From assembly GCF_014200575.1 (NCBI RefSeq), contig NZ_JACHBZ010000006.1:124001-188000 (forward strand): a stretch of 64,000 nucleotides of DNA, given 5' to 3'. Each line of letters begins with the position of its first letter. Position 1 is the stretch's first letter. The notes beneath the pieces are model-generated. The model ran no database searches. It saw only the letters and a program-made list of their open reading frames with translations, and was not told the DNA's origin. Source of the DNA: Mucilaginibacter saanensis. Its GTDB lineage: Bacteria; Bacteroidota; Bacteroidia; Sphingobacteriales; Sphingobacteriaceae. A program made the position numbers and the translations under genes. Shown here in pieces: positions 54,064-64,000 of this stretch.

Positions 54064-56739
54064 ATGAAAAAACTGATCCTTGTACTGTTACTGCCGTTTT
54101 GCTTTTACCAGGCATTTAGCCAGGCCCGGCATGAAACTTTTCAAATGATCCTGAAGGATGATTGGAAAATGCAATCGGCCGTAACGGATGCGGCTTCGGC
54201 TGATAAAATATCAAACCTCGATTTTGATACGCAAGGCTGGTACAAGGTAAGCGTGCCAACAACGCTGATAGGTGGCCTGCTGGCAAATAAGGTTTATGAT
54301 TTTGATCCCTTTATGGGGCGCAACTTGCTTAAGCTAAAGGATGCCAAACTGGATAAGCCCTGGTGGTTTAGGCGTGAGTTTGCCTTACCCGTGTCTGAAA
54401 GCGGAAAAAATGTTGTACTGCGCCTGCATGGTATCAATTACAAGGCAAATGTTTGGCTCAATGGTGTAAAAATAGCCGATTCAACCCAGGTGCAGGGCAC
54501 TTTCCGGATCATACAGCTGGATGTAACCAGTCACATTAATTATAAAGGTAATAATGTGCTTGCGCTTGAAATAGTAAGGCCCTTTAATCCCAATAAGGAA
54601 AAAGGCGACCTGGCTATTGATTATGCCGACTGGATACCTTACCCGCCTGATTATAATGGCGGTATAGTGAACAATGTAGAAATAAAAACCTATGATAAGG
54701 TGGGCGTACAATACCCGCTGGTTACTACTCATTTTGATCTGCCCTCGTTGAGTGTAGCTCATTTAACGGTTGATGCGCAGGTAACCAACTACACCAACAC
54801 CGCGCAGGAAGCAGTTATAAAAGGCCGTATTAATGCCGATGTTAGCTTTGAGCAAAGGGTACATTTACTACCTAAAGAATCAAAGAATGTAACTTTTACC
54901 CCCGAAGAGTTTTCGCAGCTGAATATCCGGAATCCGCGTATCTGGTGGCCCTGGCAATATGGTAAACCCGAGTTAAACCGGGTTGAACTATGGGCAGTGG
55001 TGGGTGGAGAGGTCAGTAACAAGTTGTGGGAGAAATTTGGTATCCGCCAGATGGATTCGCGAATGATTGATAATAAATCAAGGGAGTTTATCGTGAATGG
55101 TAAGCCTATCCTCATTCGCGGAGCGGCATGGTCGCCTGATATTTTTCAGCGCAGGAGCGAAGAACGCCAGGAGCAGGAGGTAAAACTGGTGCGCGATATG
55201 AATATGAACATCATCCGTTCAGAAGGTAAAATGGAAGATGACCATTTCTATGATCTTTGCGATCAATATGGTATGCTGGTTATGACCGGCTGGATGTGCT
55301 GTGGCGTATGGCAACACCCCGAAAAGTGGGATGCCGGGGAACGCAAGGTAGCAATGGCATCAGACAGCAGCGTAATGTACTGGCTGCGTAATAAGGCCAG
55401 CCTACTGGTGTGGCTCAACGGCAGTGATATGCCCCCAACAGATACCACTGTTGAAAGTGATTATCTGAAAATTGAAAAAGCTTTAAAATGGCCAAACCCT
55501 ATCCTGGCAACAGCAAACGAGGGCAAGTCAAAAGTATCGGGTTATAGCGGTGTAAAAATGGCAGGCCCTTATGAGTGGGTGCCACCAATATATTGGGAAA
55601 CCGATAGTACACGTAAATTTGGCGGTACCTGGAGTTTTGCCACAGAAATATCTCCGGGTCCGTCTATTCCTCCCTATGAAAGTTTGATCAAGTTTATTCC
55701 TGCAGATTCACTTTCTACTACTTCGCCTGCGTGGTTATTCCATTGCGGTACCGGCTCTTTTGGTTCAACAAAAGTATTTGATAAGGCATTAACCGGGCGA
55801 TACGGGGCGTCAACCTCTATTAAAAATTACGTGGCCAAGGCACAGGCTCAAAACTATGAGGCGCACCGCGCCATGATGGAGGCTTACGGACTAAAAAAAT
55901 ATCAAACAGCTACAGGTGTGGTGCAATGGATGTTAAGCAATCCCTGGCCGGGTACTATTTGGCATACGTATGATTACTATCTGTACCCTGCCGGTACCTA
56001 TTTCGGTATGAAAAAGTCAATGGAGCCATTGCATATCATGTATTCTTACAAATCAAATGAGGTAGCGGTTATTAATTCTTACCTCAAAAAGTTCACCGGT
56101 TTGGTGGCAAAGGCAACGGTTTATAATATTGATGGTTCAGAGGCATTCCGCAAATCGGTACCGGTAGATATTGATGCCGATGCATCTAAGGTTGCCTATA
56201 AACTACCAGCAATTGGCGAAATGCCGAAGCTGTCATCAACTTATTTGGTAAGGTTGCAGCTTACGGATAGCAAAGGCATATCGCAAAGTATCAACTGGTA
56301 CTGGTTATCGCAAAAGCAAGAAGTGCTGAACTGGAAAAAATCAAACTGGTATACCACGCCTGAGTCTGCCTATGCCGATTATACGGCATTACAGCAAATA
56401 CCCAAAACAGCGCTTGAACTTAGCCATACTGAAGCGTCTGCAGGGGCTGATAGTATTAGCCACACCATCACCATTACTAACAAAGGTAAATCGGTAGCCT
56501 TTTTTGTGCACTTGCGCGTTTTAAAAGGCAAGGGTGGCGATGATATACTTCCGGTGATATTCAGCGATAATTATATATCATTGGCCCCGGGCGAAATACG
56601 GATAATTAAATGCACCTATAAGAAAAAGGATGCTCAAAACACAAGCCCTTATTTCCTGACCTCGGCCTGGAACCTGGACAGGGCAAAAAGTACCGCCAAT
56701 GAACAAGCCGGTTTTGAAGATGGTCTTCCGGTTAATTGA
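54064..56739 (+). CDS. GH2 exo-beta-D-glucosaminidase-like enzyme
   Basis: The 891-residue secreted protein (signal cut near QAFSQA) has the five-domain build of exo-beta-glucosaminidases and related GH2 enzymes: a sugar-binding domain (about 45-190), an Ig-like domain (about 210-320), a TIM barrel (about 330-690) and beta domains. The likely acid/base is D455 in LNGSDMPP and the nucleophile E528 in ATEISPGPSIPP. The D-then-E pair, 73 residues apart, matches D469/E541 of the characterised CsxA. An aspartate acid/base is typical of that subgroup. It would release glucosamine from chitosan-like chains for the adjacent MFS/ROK pair. The substrate is inferred. Confidence 0.85.
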   Translation: MKKLILVLLLPFCFYQAFSQARHETFQMILKDDWKMQSAVTDAASADKISNLDFDTQGWYKVSVPTTLIGGLLANKVYDFDPFMGRNLLKLKDAKLDKPWWFRREFALPVSESGKNVVLRLHGINYKANVWLNGVKIADSTQVQGTFRIIQLDVTSHINYKGNNVLALEIVRPFNPNKEKGDLAIDYADWIPYPPDYNGGIVNNVEIKTYDKVGVQYPLVTTHFDLPSLSVAHLTVDAQVTNYTNTAQEAVIKGRINADVSFEQRVHLLPKESKNVTFTPEEFSQLNIRNPRIWWPWQYGKPELNRVELWAVVGGEVSNKLWEKFGIRQMDSRMIDNKSREFIVNGKPILIRGAAWSPDIFQRRSEERQEQEVKLVRDMNMNIIRSEGKMEDDHFYDLCDQYGMLVMTGWMCCGVWQHPEKWDAGERKVAMASDSSVMYWLRNKASLLVWLNGSDMPPTDTTVESDYLKIEKALKWPNPILATANEGKSKVSGYSGVKMAGPYEWVPPIYWETDSTRKFGGTWSFATEISPGPSIPPYESLIKFIPADSLSTTSPAWLFHCGTGSFGSTKVFDKALTGRYGASTSIKNYVAKAQAQNYEAHRAMMEAYGLKKYQTATGVVQWMLSNPWPGTIWHTYDYYLYPAGTYFGMKKSMEPLHIMYSYKSNEVAVINSYLKKFTGLVAKATVYNIDGSEAFRKSVPVDIDADASKVAYKLPAIGEMPKLSSTYLVRLQLTDSKGISQSINWYWLSQKQEVLNWKKSNWYTTPESAYADYTALQQIPKTALELSHTEASAGADSISHTITITNKGKSVAFFVHLRVLKGKGGDDILPVIFSDNYISLAPGEIRIIKCTYKKKDAQNTSPYFLTSAWNLDRAKSTANEQAGFEDGLPVN

Positions 56740-56783
56740 TTTGGAATGTTTAAGGGGAGATAGGCTTTTTGAAAATATAATTT

Positions 56784-56857
56784 GTCATTCTGAGCATAGC
56801 GGAGAATCTATTGAACAACAGGTAAGTTGCAAAATAGATCCTTCGTTCCAGGATGAC
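56784..56857. repeat. Palindromic interspersed repeat (GTCATTCTGAGC family)
   Basis: GTCATTCTGAGCATAGC... on the plus strand is mirrored, imperfectly, by ...CGTTCCAGGATGAC, with inner arms sharing an AATCTATT/AATAGATC core. This is the same general class as the repeats at 16113, 20541, 22468 and 59360. Confidence 0.7.
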
Positions 56858-56879
56858 AACCTGAAATGACTCTAACCCA

Positions 56880-56995
56880 TGGTAATAACTACCCGTTTGC
56901 CCTGTGTAGTAGTATCGACCACTGCTTCAAGCTGAAAGCGCAGTACATTGCGCTTCGGTATTCGGGCTATGGTCACTTAGTGCCTGTGGCACCGG
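56880..56995 (+). other. Structured non-coding stretch, function unknown
   Basis: No ORF is visible. The stretch contains the perfect stem AAGCGCA/TGCGCTT (56936-56942 with 56949-56955) and the stem GTGCC/GGCAC with a 3-base loop (56980-56992), and runs straight into a terminator at 56996. It could be a small RNA with its own terminator, or a worn mobile-element end. Confidence 0.4.
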
Positions 56996-57026
56996 CTCGG
57001 CAGGTTTGCTGAGTTATTTTTTTTTA
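56996..57026 (+). terminator. Rho-independent terminator upstream of the thi promoter
   Basis: A 7-bp stem with one G-T pair (56996-57002 with 57007-57013) closes a 4-base loop and is followed by TTATTTTTTTTTT. It lies about 257 bases after the GH2 stop and just before the thiamin promoter, insulating the operon. Confidence 0.7.
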
Positions 57027-57030
57027 CAGC

Positions 57031-57060
57031 TTGTTTGTTTAAAAAAATTAGTTACGTTTA
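57031..57060 (+). promoter_or_regulatory. Promoter of the thiamin operon
   Basis: TTG at 57031-57033 and TACGTTTA at 57053-57060 are separated by 19 bases, close to the TTTG / TAnnTTTG consensus with one mismatch. The predicted start falls at the first bases of the TPP aptamer. Confidence 0.55.
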
Positions 57061-57065
57061 CAGCA

Positions 57066-57142
57066 ACTTTAGGGGTGTCCCGATGCGGACTGAGATAATA
57101 CCCTTTGAACCTGATGCAGTTAGTACTGCCGAAGGGAAAAGT
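57066..57142 (+). promoter_or_regulatory. TPP (thiamin pyrophosphate) riboswitch
   Basis: The THI-box aptamer is complete. P1 is formed by ACTTT (57066-57070) with AAAGT (57138-57142). The GGGGTG, GCGGACTGAGAT, CCCTTTGAACCTGAT and GCAGTTAGTACTGCCGAAGGG conserved parts follow in order. TPP binding shuts down thiamin synthesis genes. It controls the thiS-to-thiD operon directly downstream. Confidence 0.97.
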
Positions 57143-57168
57143 GAAAGCAACCTTGTACGTTGTTTTTT
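57143..57168 (+). terminator. Terminator (expression platform) of the TPP riboswitch
   Basis: A 9-bp stem with two G-T pairs (57143-57151 with 57159-57167) closes a 7-base loop and runs into a T-rich tail (TTTTTTCCTT). It starts right after the aptamer's P1 helix, suggesting control by premature termination when TPP is bound. Confidence 0.65.
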
Positions 57169-57221
57169 CCTTCCTTAATACGGGGCCATTCCTATAGTTA
57201 TTTTTTATTTAAAATAATTGA

Positions 57222-59325
<2,104 letters not shown>

Positions 59326-59359
59326 ACGAATTTTAAAATCGAAGTATAAAAAATGGGAT

Positions 59360-59380
59360 GTTATGCTGAGCTTGTCGGAG
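59360..59380 (+). repeat. Degenerate dispersed repeat between thiC and the TenI-like gene
   Basis: GTTATGCTGAGCTTGTCGGAG matches the CTGAGCTTGTCGAAG core of the copies at 22468 and 22624, with changes. It lies inside the thi operon gap of 116 bases. Confidence 0.55.
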
Positions 59381-59441
59381 TGGTGTTAATACGCGCGAGT
59401 ATTCAATATGTTCAAACTGACAGGCCTTTATATGATGTATT

Positions 59442-60044
59442 ATGCAATTGATAGTGATATCAAATCCTGATGCAATAGCAAACGAGGCCCGTATAATTAA
59501 CCAATTATTTGAGGCGGGTTTAACACGTTTCCATTTGCGAAAACCGGCGTATGACGCCGGCCAGATTGTGCACTTGTTAAATCAGATTGATGAGCAATAT
59601 CACTACCGGATTGTCTTACACCAGCACCATGCCGTTGCGCAGGATTTTAATATTGAACGATTGCATTATACAGAGCAGCACAGGCAAAATACTGATGCAG
59701 AACAGCTGACATTGCAAAATTACTGTGGGTATATATTAAGTACATCGGTGCATAACCTGGCGGCTTTGCAACAGTTAAAATGGTTTGACAATGTGTTTTT
59801 TGGACCGGTATTCAACAGCATATCAAAGCCAGGTTATGAAACAACGTTACCTGCTGATTTTGCTTTAGATAAAAAGGACATTGCTGTTAAAGTGATTGCT
59901 TTGGGTGGGGTAGAAGCAGCCAATCTGTGCCAAATAAAAGCCATGAATTTTGATGGCGCCGCTGTTTTAGGCAGCATCTGGAATAATCCTGAGCTGGCTG
60001 TGGCAAATTTAAAAAACTTACAAAAGGGCTGTTTGCCTGATTAA
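59442..60044 (+). CDS. TenI/ThiE-like thiamin phosphate synthase family protein
   Basis: The 200-residue TIM-barrel protein belongs to the ThiE/TenI family: FHLRKPAYD replaces the usual LRxK phosphate-binding strand, and FFGPVFNSISKPGY and VIALGGVEAANL are the later family motifs. A true thiE follows immediately, so this copy is more likely a TenI-type thiazole tautomerase or an accessory form. The middle section (VLHQHHAVAQDFNIERLHY) keeps the HH position used by TenI rather than the ND of ThiE. Activity as either enzyme is possible. It lies 8 bases before thiE. Confidence 0.75.
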   Translation: MQLIVISNPDAIANEARIINQLFEAGLTRFHLRKPAYDAGQIVHLLNQIDEQYHYRIVLHQHHAVAQDFNIERLHYTEQHRQNTDAEQLTLQNYCGYILSTSVHNLAALQQLKWFDNVFFGPVFNSISKPGYETTLPADFALDKKDIAVKVIALGGVEAANLCQIKAMNFDGAAVLGSIWNNPELAVANLKNLQKGCLPD

Positions 60045-60052
60045 AAAATAAC

Positions 60053-60697
60053 ATGATAGATAAACTTCATTATATATCGCAACAACCAGAAAGCGGTACA
60101 CACCTTACCGCTATTAAAACGGCGCTTGATGCCGGTTGCAAATGGATACAGTTGAGGGTTAAGGATCAGCCGGATGCGGTTATGCTGGCTTATGCACTGG
60201 AGGCCAGTAAGCTATGTGCCGATTATGGCGCAAAACTCATCGTGAATGACCATCCCGAAATTGCATTGCAATCGGCTGCTTATGGTTTGCATTTAGGTTT
60301 ACAGGATATGCCGATAGCGCAGGCCCGTAAAATTGTTGGCCCGAAAATGATCATAGGCGGCACGGCCAATACCTTTGAGCATATCCTTCAACGGGTTGCC
60401 GACGGGGCAAATTATATTGGTTTAGGGCCCTTCAGGTTTACTAAAACCAAACAAAAGCTAAGCCCTATACTCGGAATAGCAGGGTATCAAAGTATTATGA
60501 GCCAGGTACTTACCGCGGGTATCCAGATCCCCATAATTGCCATCGGGGGTATTTTACCCGAGGATGTTGCAGCCATTATGCAGACTGGTGTTTATGGCGT
60601 TGCCGTATCGGGGGCTATAACCCATGCCGGTTATCCGGCACAAACCGTTAAAAATTTGTATGAGCAGCTTCACGCGGCTCAATTAATTGAAGACTAA
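60053..60697 (+). CDS. thiE: Thiamin-phosphate synthase ThiE
   Basis: ThiE joins HMP-pyrophosphate to thiazole phosphate. The 214-residue TIM barrel has WIQLRVKDQ, KLIVNDHPEIAL, GLHLGLQDMP, GGTANTFEHI, YIGLGPFRFTKTK and AIGGILPED, each in the expected place, including the ND and GPxFxTxTK substrate-binding segments. It is cytosolic, sits between the TenI-like gene and thiG, and is 13 bases from thiG. Confidence 0.95.
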   Translation: MIDKLHYISQQPESGTHLTAIKTALDAGCKWIQLRVKDQPDAVMLAYALEASKLCADYGAKLIVNDHPEIALQSAAYGLHLGLQDMPIAQARKIVGPKMIIGGTANTFEHILQRVADGANYIGLGPFRFTKTKQKLSPILGIAGYQSIMSQVLTAGIQIPIIAIGGILPEDVAAIMQTGVYGVAVSGAITHAGYPAQTVKNLYEQLHAAQLIED

Positions 60698-60710
60698 ATA
60701 CTAAATAACA

Positions 60711-61478
60711 ATGTTAAAAATAGCCGGTAAAACATTTACCTCGCGTTTATTTACGGGTACAGGCAAGTTCAGTTCATCTCATTTAATGGAGGATGCCCTG
60801 CTTGCCTCCGGTTCCGAACTGGTAACCGTGGCCTTAAAACGTGTCGATGTAAAAAACAATCATCAGGACGATATCCTGATCCGTTTAAAATACCCGCATA
60901 TTAACCTGCTACCCAACACATCAGGTGTCAGGAACGCCAAAGAGGCGGTTTTTGCGGCTCAGCTGGCACGTGAGGCTTTGGAAACTAACTGGATAAAACT
61001 GGAAATTCATCCAGACCCTAAATACTTAATGCCCGATCCCATTGAAACTTTAAAGGCAACGGAAGAACTGGCTAAGCTGGGGTTTGTGGTGTTACCCTAC
61101 ATTCATGCCGATCCTGTTTTGTGTAAGCGGCTTGAGGATGCCGGTACTGCTGCCGTAATGCCCCTGGGCTCGCCTATAGGGAGTAATAAAGGGTTAAAAA
61201 CAATTGATTTTTTAGAGATCATTATTAGCCAAAGCAATGTGCCGGTTATTGTTGATGCCGGTATTGGTTCACCGTCTGATGCTGCCTGGGCACTCGAAAT
61301 TGGTGCCGATGCCGTATTGGTAAACACGGCAATTGCGGTGTCAAGCAATCCTGTACAAATGGCTGCAGCATTTAAAATGGCTGTTGAGGCCGGTCGTATG
61401 GCTTTTGAAGCAAAATTGGCATTGCCGGTGGCTCATGCAATTGCCAGTAGCCCCTTAACCTCGTTTTTAGATGAATAA
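60711..61478 (+). CDS. thiG: Thiazole synthase ThiG
   Basis: ThiG builds the thiazole ring from deoxyxylulose-5-phosphate, the ThiS thiocarboxylate and dehydroglycine. The 255-residue TIM barrel has the imine-forming lysine K96 in [11 protein letters not shown], plus [24 protein letters not shown] and [11 protein letters not shown], all typical. It needs ThiH for dehydroglycine and the ThiS/ThiF pair for sulfur, all in this operon. Its end overlaps the thiH start by 8 bases (ATGAATAA), so translation is likely coupled. Confidence 0.97.
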   Translation: MLKIAGKTFTSRLFTGTGKFSSSHLMEDALLASGSELVTVALKRVDVKNNHQDDILIRLKYPHINLLPNTSGVRNAKEAVFAAQLAREALETNWIKLEIHPDPKYLMPDPIETLKATEELAKLGFVVLPYIHADPVLCKRLEDAGTAAVMPLGSPIGSNKGLKTIDFLEIIISQSNVPVIVDAGIGSPSDAAWALEIGADAVLVNTAIAVSSNPVQMAAAFKMAVEAGRMAFEAKLALPVAHAIASSPLTSFLDE

Positions 61479-62586
61479 CTTTAACGATATTTTTGAAGCC
61501 TATGACTGGGACGATACCAAGGCCAGCATCTATGCCAAAACCAGCGACGATGTGGAACGGGCATTAGCATCACCCAAGCGCACTTTAGAGGATTTTAAAG
61601 CCTTGGTATCGCCTGCTGCTGCACCTTATCTGGAGCAAATGGCAGGCATCAGCCAGCAATTGACTCAAAAACGCTTCGGCAAGGTTGTGCAAATGTATGT
61701 ACCGCTGTATCTCTCCAACGCGTGTAATAACATTTGTACCTATTGTGGCTTTAGCTATGATAATAAGGTAAGGCGCAAAACATTATCGCCTATGGAGATT
61801 ATGCAGGAGGTAGCCGTGATTAAGGATATGGGGTACGATCATGTGCTGCTGGTTACCGGCGAAGCTAACCAAACGGTACATGTTGACTACTTTAAAAAAA
61901 CGCTCGACCTGATACGCCCGCATTTTTCACACATTTCCATGGAAGTGCAGCCGCTTGATCTGGAAGATTATGAGCAGCTAACCCCTTATGGCTTAAATAC
62001 CGTGCTGGTTTATCAGGAAACCTACCATGAGGACGATTATAAAAAACATCACCCCAAAGGAAAAAAATCAAATTTTCAATACCGTTTGGAAACCCCCGAC
62101 AGGCTTGGCCAGGCGGGAATCCATAAAATGGGGTTGGGGGTGCTGATTGGCCTGGAGGATTGGCGTACGGATTGCTTTTTTACTGCCCTGCATCTTAATT
62201 ACCTTGAAAAACGATACTGGCAAAGCAAGTACAGCCTTTCCTTTCCACGCCTGCGCCCTTTTAGCGGTGGCCTGGAACCCAAAGTTGAAATGAACGACCG
62301 CGAACTGGTACAACTCATTTGCGCATACCGTTTGTTTAATGAGGAAGTAGAATTGTCAATTTCCACCCGTGAGTCACCCAATTTCAGGAACAACATTATC
62401 AAACTGGGCATTACCTCCATCAGCGCGGGATCAAAAACAAACCCGGGTGGTTATGCAGTGGAGCCGGCATCATTGGAGCAGTTTGAAATATCAGATGAAC
62501 GCAGTCCGCGGGAAATAGCCAAAGTGATTAGCGCCCAGGGTTACGAACCGGTGTGGAAAGATTGGGATAATTGTTTGGCTACTTGA
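61471..62586 (+). CDS. thiH: 2-iminoacetate synthase ThiH (tyrosine lyase, radical SAM)
   Basis: ThiH cleaves tyrosine to dehydroglycine and p-cresol for ThiG. The 371-residue protein has the radical SAM cluster C85, C89 and C92 in [14 protein letters not shown], followed by the family's [11 protein letters not shown] and LLVTGEANQ. Using ThiH rather than an oxidase (ThiO) is common in Bacteroidota. It starts within thiG and ends 9 bases before the thiF-like gene, so it is fully operonic. Confidence 0.96.
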   Translation: MNNFNDIFEAYDWDDTKASIYAKTSDDVERALASPKRTLEDFKALVSPAAAPYLEQMAGISQQLTQKRFGKVVQMYVPLYLSNACNNICTYCGFSYDNKVRRKTLSPMEIMQEVAVIKDMGYDHVLLVTGEANQTVHVDYFKKTLDLIRPHFSHISMEVQPLDLEDYEQLTPYGLNTVLVYQETYHEDDYKKHHPKGKKSNFQYRLETPDRLGQAGIHKMGLGVLIGLEDWRTDCFFTALHLNYLEKRYWQSKYSLSFPRLRPFSGGLEPKVEMNDRELVQLICAYRLFNEEVELSISTRESPNFRNNIIKLGITSISAGSKTNPGGYAVEPASLEQFEISDERSPREIAKVISAQGYEPVWKDWDNCLAT

Positions 62587-62595
62587 TTTTTACAG

Positions 62596-63648
62596 ATGTT
62601 TGAACGCGACGAGTTAAAACGATATAACCGGCAAATGATGCTGCCTGAATTAGGCTTGCACGGGCAGGAGCGCCTTAAAAAAGCCAAAGTGCTGATGATT
62701 GGCGCAGGTGGTTTAGGTTGCCCCATTTTGCAATACCTGGCAGCTGCCGGAGTGGGCGTAATAGGTATTGTTGATGCGGATATTATAGATATCAGCAATC
62801 TGCACAGGCAAATATTATACGGCATTACTGATATTGGTAAGCCTAAAGTTATGGTTGCCAAACAAAAATTGGGATGGCTTAACCCTTTTGTAATTATAAA
62901 TGCCTATCAGGAAAGGTTAACCGCCAAAAATGCGCAGAAGCTGATGAGCAATTATGACCTGGTTATTGATGGTTCTGATAATTTTAGCACACGTTACCTG
63001 GTTAACGATACCTGTGTTGAACTGGGTAAACCGCTGGTGTTTGGTTCTATATTTAAGTTTGAAGGGCATGTGGCGGTATTCAACTATAAAAATGGCCCCA
63101 ATTACCGGGACGTATTTCGGGATACACCGGCTGATCATGAGGTGCCTAACTGTTCAGAAATTGGCGTAATTGGCGTTTTACCCGGAATGATCGGGACGTA
63201 CATGGCCAACGAGGCCATCAAGATCATCTGTGATATGGGGGAAATACTGTCATGTAAGTTTTTGACCATCAATGCGCTCAATAATAGCATGGGCATATTT
63301 AATGTGGCTAAACGGAAGAATAAATCAGCAGTATCAACAGCACTTAAAACAGTTGAAGCTGAAACTATTGTTGACGAGGTTAGCTTAGGAGAAGTAAATC
63401 AATGGCTGGAGCACACTCCCGATAAAATTTACCTGATTGATGTACGTGAAAGTTATGAATATGAGGATTATAATATAGGGGGAGTTAATATTCCCCTGTA
63501 TGAACTGGCAGAACAGGTAAACACCCTGCCGTTAAATAAAAAATTGGTGTTTTGCTGCCAAAGCGGACAAAGGAGTAAAATGGCTATTCAGTTGTTAAAA
63601 CCGGCTTATACAGGGGAAATGTACAGTGTGAAAAATGGCATCTTTTAA
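62596..63648 (+). CDS. thiF: ThiF/MoeB-type adenylyltransferase fused to a rhodanese domain
   Basis: The 350-residue protein has an E1-like ATP-binding domain (GAGGLGC, from 36, and D60 at the end of the next strand) and a likely catalytic Cys186 in [17 protein letters not shown]-terminal rhodanese domain (about 255-350) carries the active-site loop CQSGQRS with C321. It would adenylate the ThiS C-terminus and move sulfur onto it. The two CxxC pairs that bind zinc in MoeB and E. coli ThiF are missing: YRDVFR replaces the first and RKNKSAVS occupies the second. The next gene starts 3 bases later. Confidence 0.9.
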   Translation: MFERDELKRYNRQMMLPELGLHGQERLKKAKVLMIGAGGLGCPILQYLAAAGVGVIGIVDADIIDISNLHRQILYGITDIGKPKVMVAKQKLGWLNPFVIINAYQERLTAKNAQKLMSNYDLVIDGSDNFSTRYLVNDTCVELGKPLVFGSIFKFEGHVAVFNYKNGPNYRDVFRDTPADHEVPNCSEIGVIGVLPGMIGTYMANEAIKIICDMGEILSCKFLTINALNNSMGIFNVAKRKNKSAVSTALKTVEAETIVDEVSLGEVNQWLEHTPDKIYLIDVRESYEYEDYNIGGVNIPLYELAEQVNTLPLNKKLVFCCQSGQRSKMAIQLLKPAYTGEMYSVKNGIF

Positions 63649-63651
63649 ATA

Positions 63652-64000
63652 ATGATCGAAAAATATAAGTACCACGCTGTGCTGAGTATAGCCGGTTCAG
63701 ACAGTGGCGGCGGAGCCGGGATACAGGCTGATCTTAAAACTTTTAGCGCTCTGGGTTGCTTTGGAACATCGGCTATTACTGCAGTCACCGTACAAAACAC
63801 AATGGGGGTAAAGGCCGTACATCACATTCCGCCAGTAATTGTTGCGCAACAGATAAGCACGGTTGTGGATGATATACAGCCACAGGCTATCAAAATAGGG
63901 CTGATACCTACCGAAGAAGTAGCAATAGCTGTTGCGGCTGTTTTAAAGTTATATCCCCATATACCCATAATTTTTGATCCTGTAATGGTATCAAGCAGCG
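63652..64000 (+). CDS. thiD: Phosphomethylpyrimidine kinase ThiD, N-terminal part (cut by window end)
   Basis: The first 116 codons are present and the frame is still open at base 64000. The protein starts [18 protein letters not shown], with the [13 protein letters not shown] substrate- and ATP-binding segment of ThiD, then [14 protein letters not shown] and the DPVMVSSS block near the cut. ThiD phosphorylates HMP and HMP-phosphate to feed ThiE. It follows the thiF fusion by 3 bases, so it is in the operon. The C-terminal half is unseen. Confidence 0.95.
   Translation, partial: MIEKYKYHAVLSIAGSDSGGGAGIQADLKTFSALGCFGTSAITAVTVQNTMGVKAVHHIPPVIVAQQISTVVDDIQPQAIKIGLIPTEEVAIAVAAVLKLYPHIPIIFDPVMVSSS

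Overview
The window comes from a Bacteroidota genome, most likely Sphingobacteriaceae and close to Mucilaginibacter or Pedobacter. This is inferred from gene content and style. It has SusC/SusD pairs, many secreted glycoside hydrolases, lipoproteins of the SusD/DUF5074 type, TAnnTTTG-type promoter elements, and almost no Shine-Dalgarno sequences. No rRNA, tRNA, transposase, phage gene or CRISPR array was seen.

Layout. (1) 1-11071 is the 3' part of a polysaccharide-utilisation locus: the end of a SusD, a DUF3823 lipoprotein, then GH2, GH127, a GH43-like propeller, a sialidase-fold enzyme, a GH5-like enzyme and a secreted PHP-like protein. Intact GH127 zinc/cysteine residues point to arabinose-containing plant glycans. 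(2) 11183-13925 holds convergent pckA and fbp, the two gluconeogenic bypass enzymes, sharing a terminator; a perfect palindrome lies upstream of fbp. (3) 14092-16628 holds an SF1 helicase, a cluster of interspersed and inverted repeats, and a small ABM monooxygenase. (4) 17050-22447 encodes a five-module ThuA/PQQ-dehydrogenase/PKD/cytochrome c/CBM-like protein and two exported TIM-barrel isomerase/epimerase-family proteins. (5) 22468-29650 has repeats and then a cobalamin riboswitch in front of a surface corrinoid-uptake operon: a BtuB-like receptor, a BtuG-like propeller lipoprotein, a companion cell-surface lipoprotein, and two tandem paralogous DUF5074 lipoproteins. (6) 29904-33778 holds a hybrid histidine kinase facing a DUF885 protein. 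(7) 34079-39915 is a complete RND efflux operon. (8) 40329-49351 is a second glycan locus: two GH99-like enzymes bracketing a SusC/SusD pair, with a Crp/Fnr regulator and a SugE/Gdx-like exporter inserted on the other strand. (9) 49420-51679 holds a membrane-anchored SGNH-TPR protein and a 49-residue DUF5989 protein. (10) 51951-56739 is an MFS sugar transporter, a ROK kinase and a GH2 exo-beta-glucosaminidase-like enzyme, a possible amino-sugar module. (11) 57031-64000 is the thiamin operon: promoter, TPP riboswitch with a terminator, thiS, thiC, a TenI-like gene, thiE, thiG, thiH, a thiF-rhodanese fusion, and the start of thiD, cut by the window end.

Nothing here is a clearly unprecedented system. 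The best leads are the expanded corrinoid-capture operon, the PHP-like protein in the first glycan locus, the exported isomerases beside the ThuA/PQQ oxidoreductase (possible oxidative sugar metabolism), the SGNH-TPR/DUF5989 pair, and a structured non-coding stretch ending in a terminator just before the thi promoter. All functions are read from sequence motifs and family knowledge; no database search was run.
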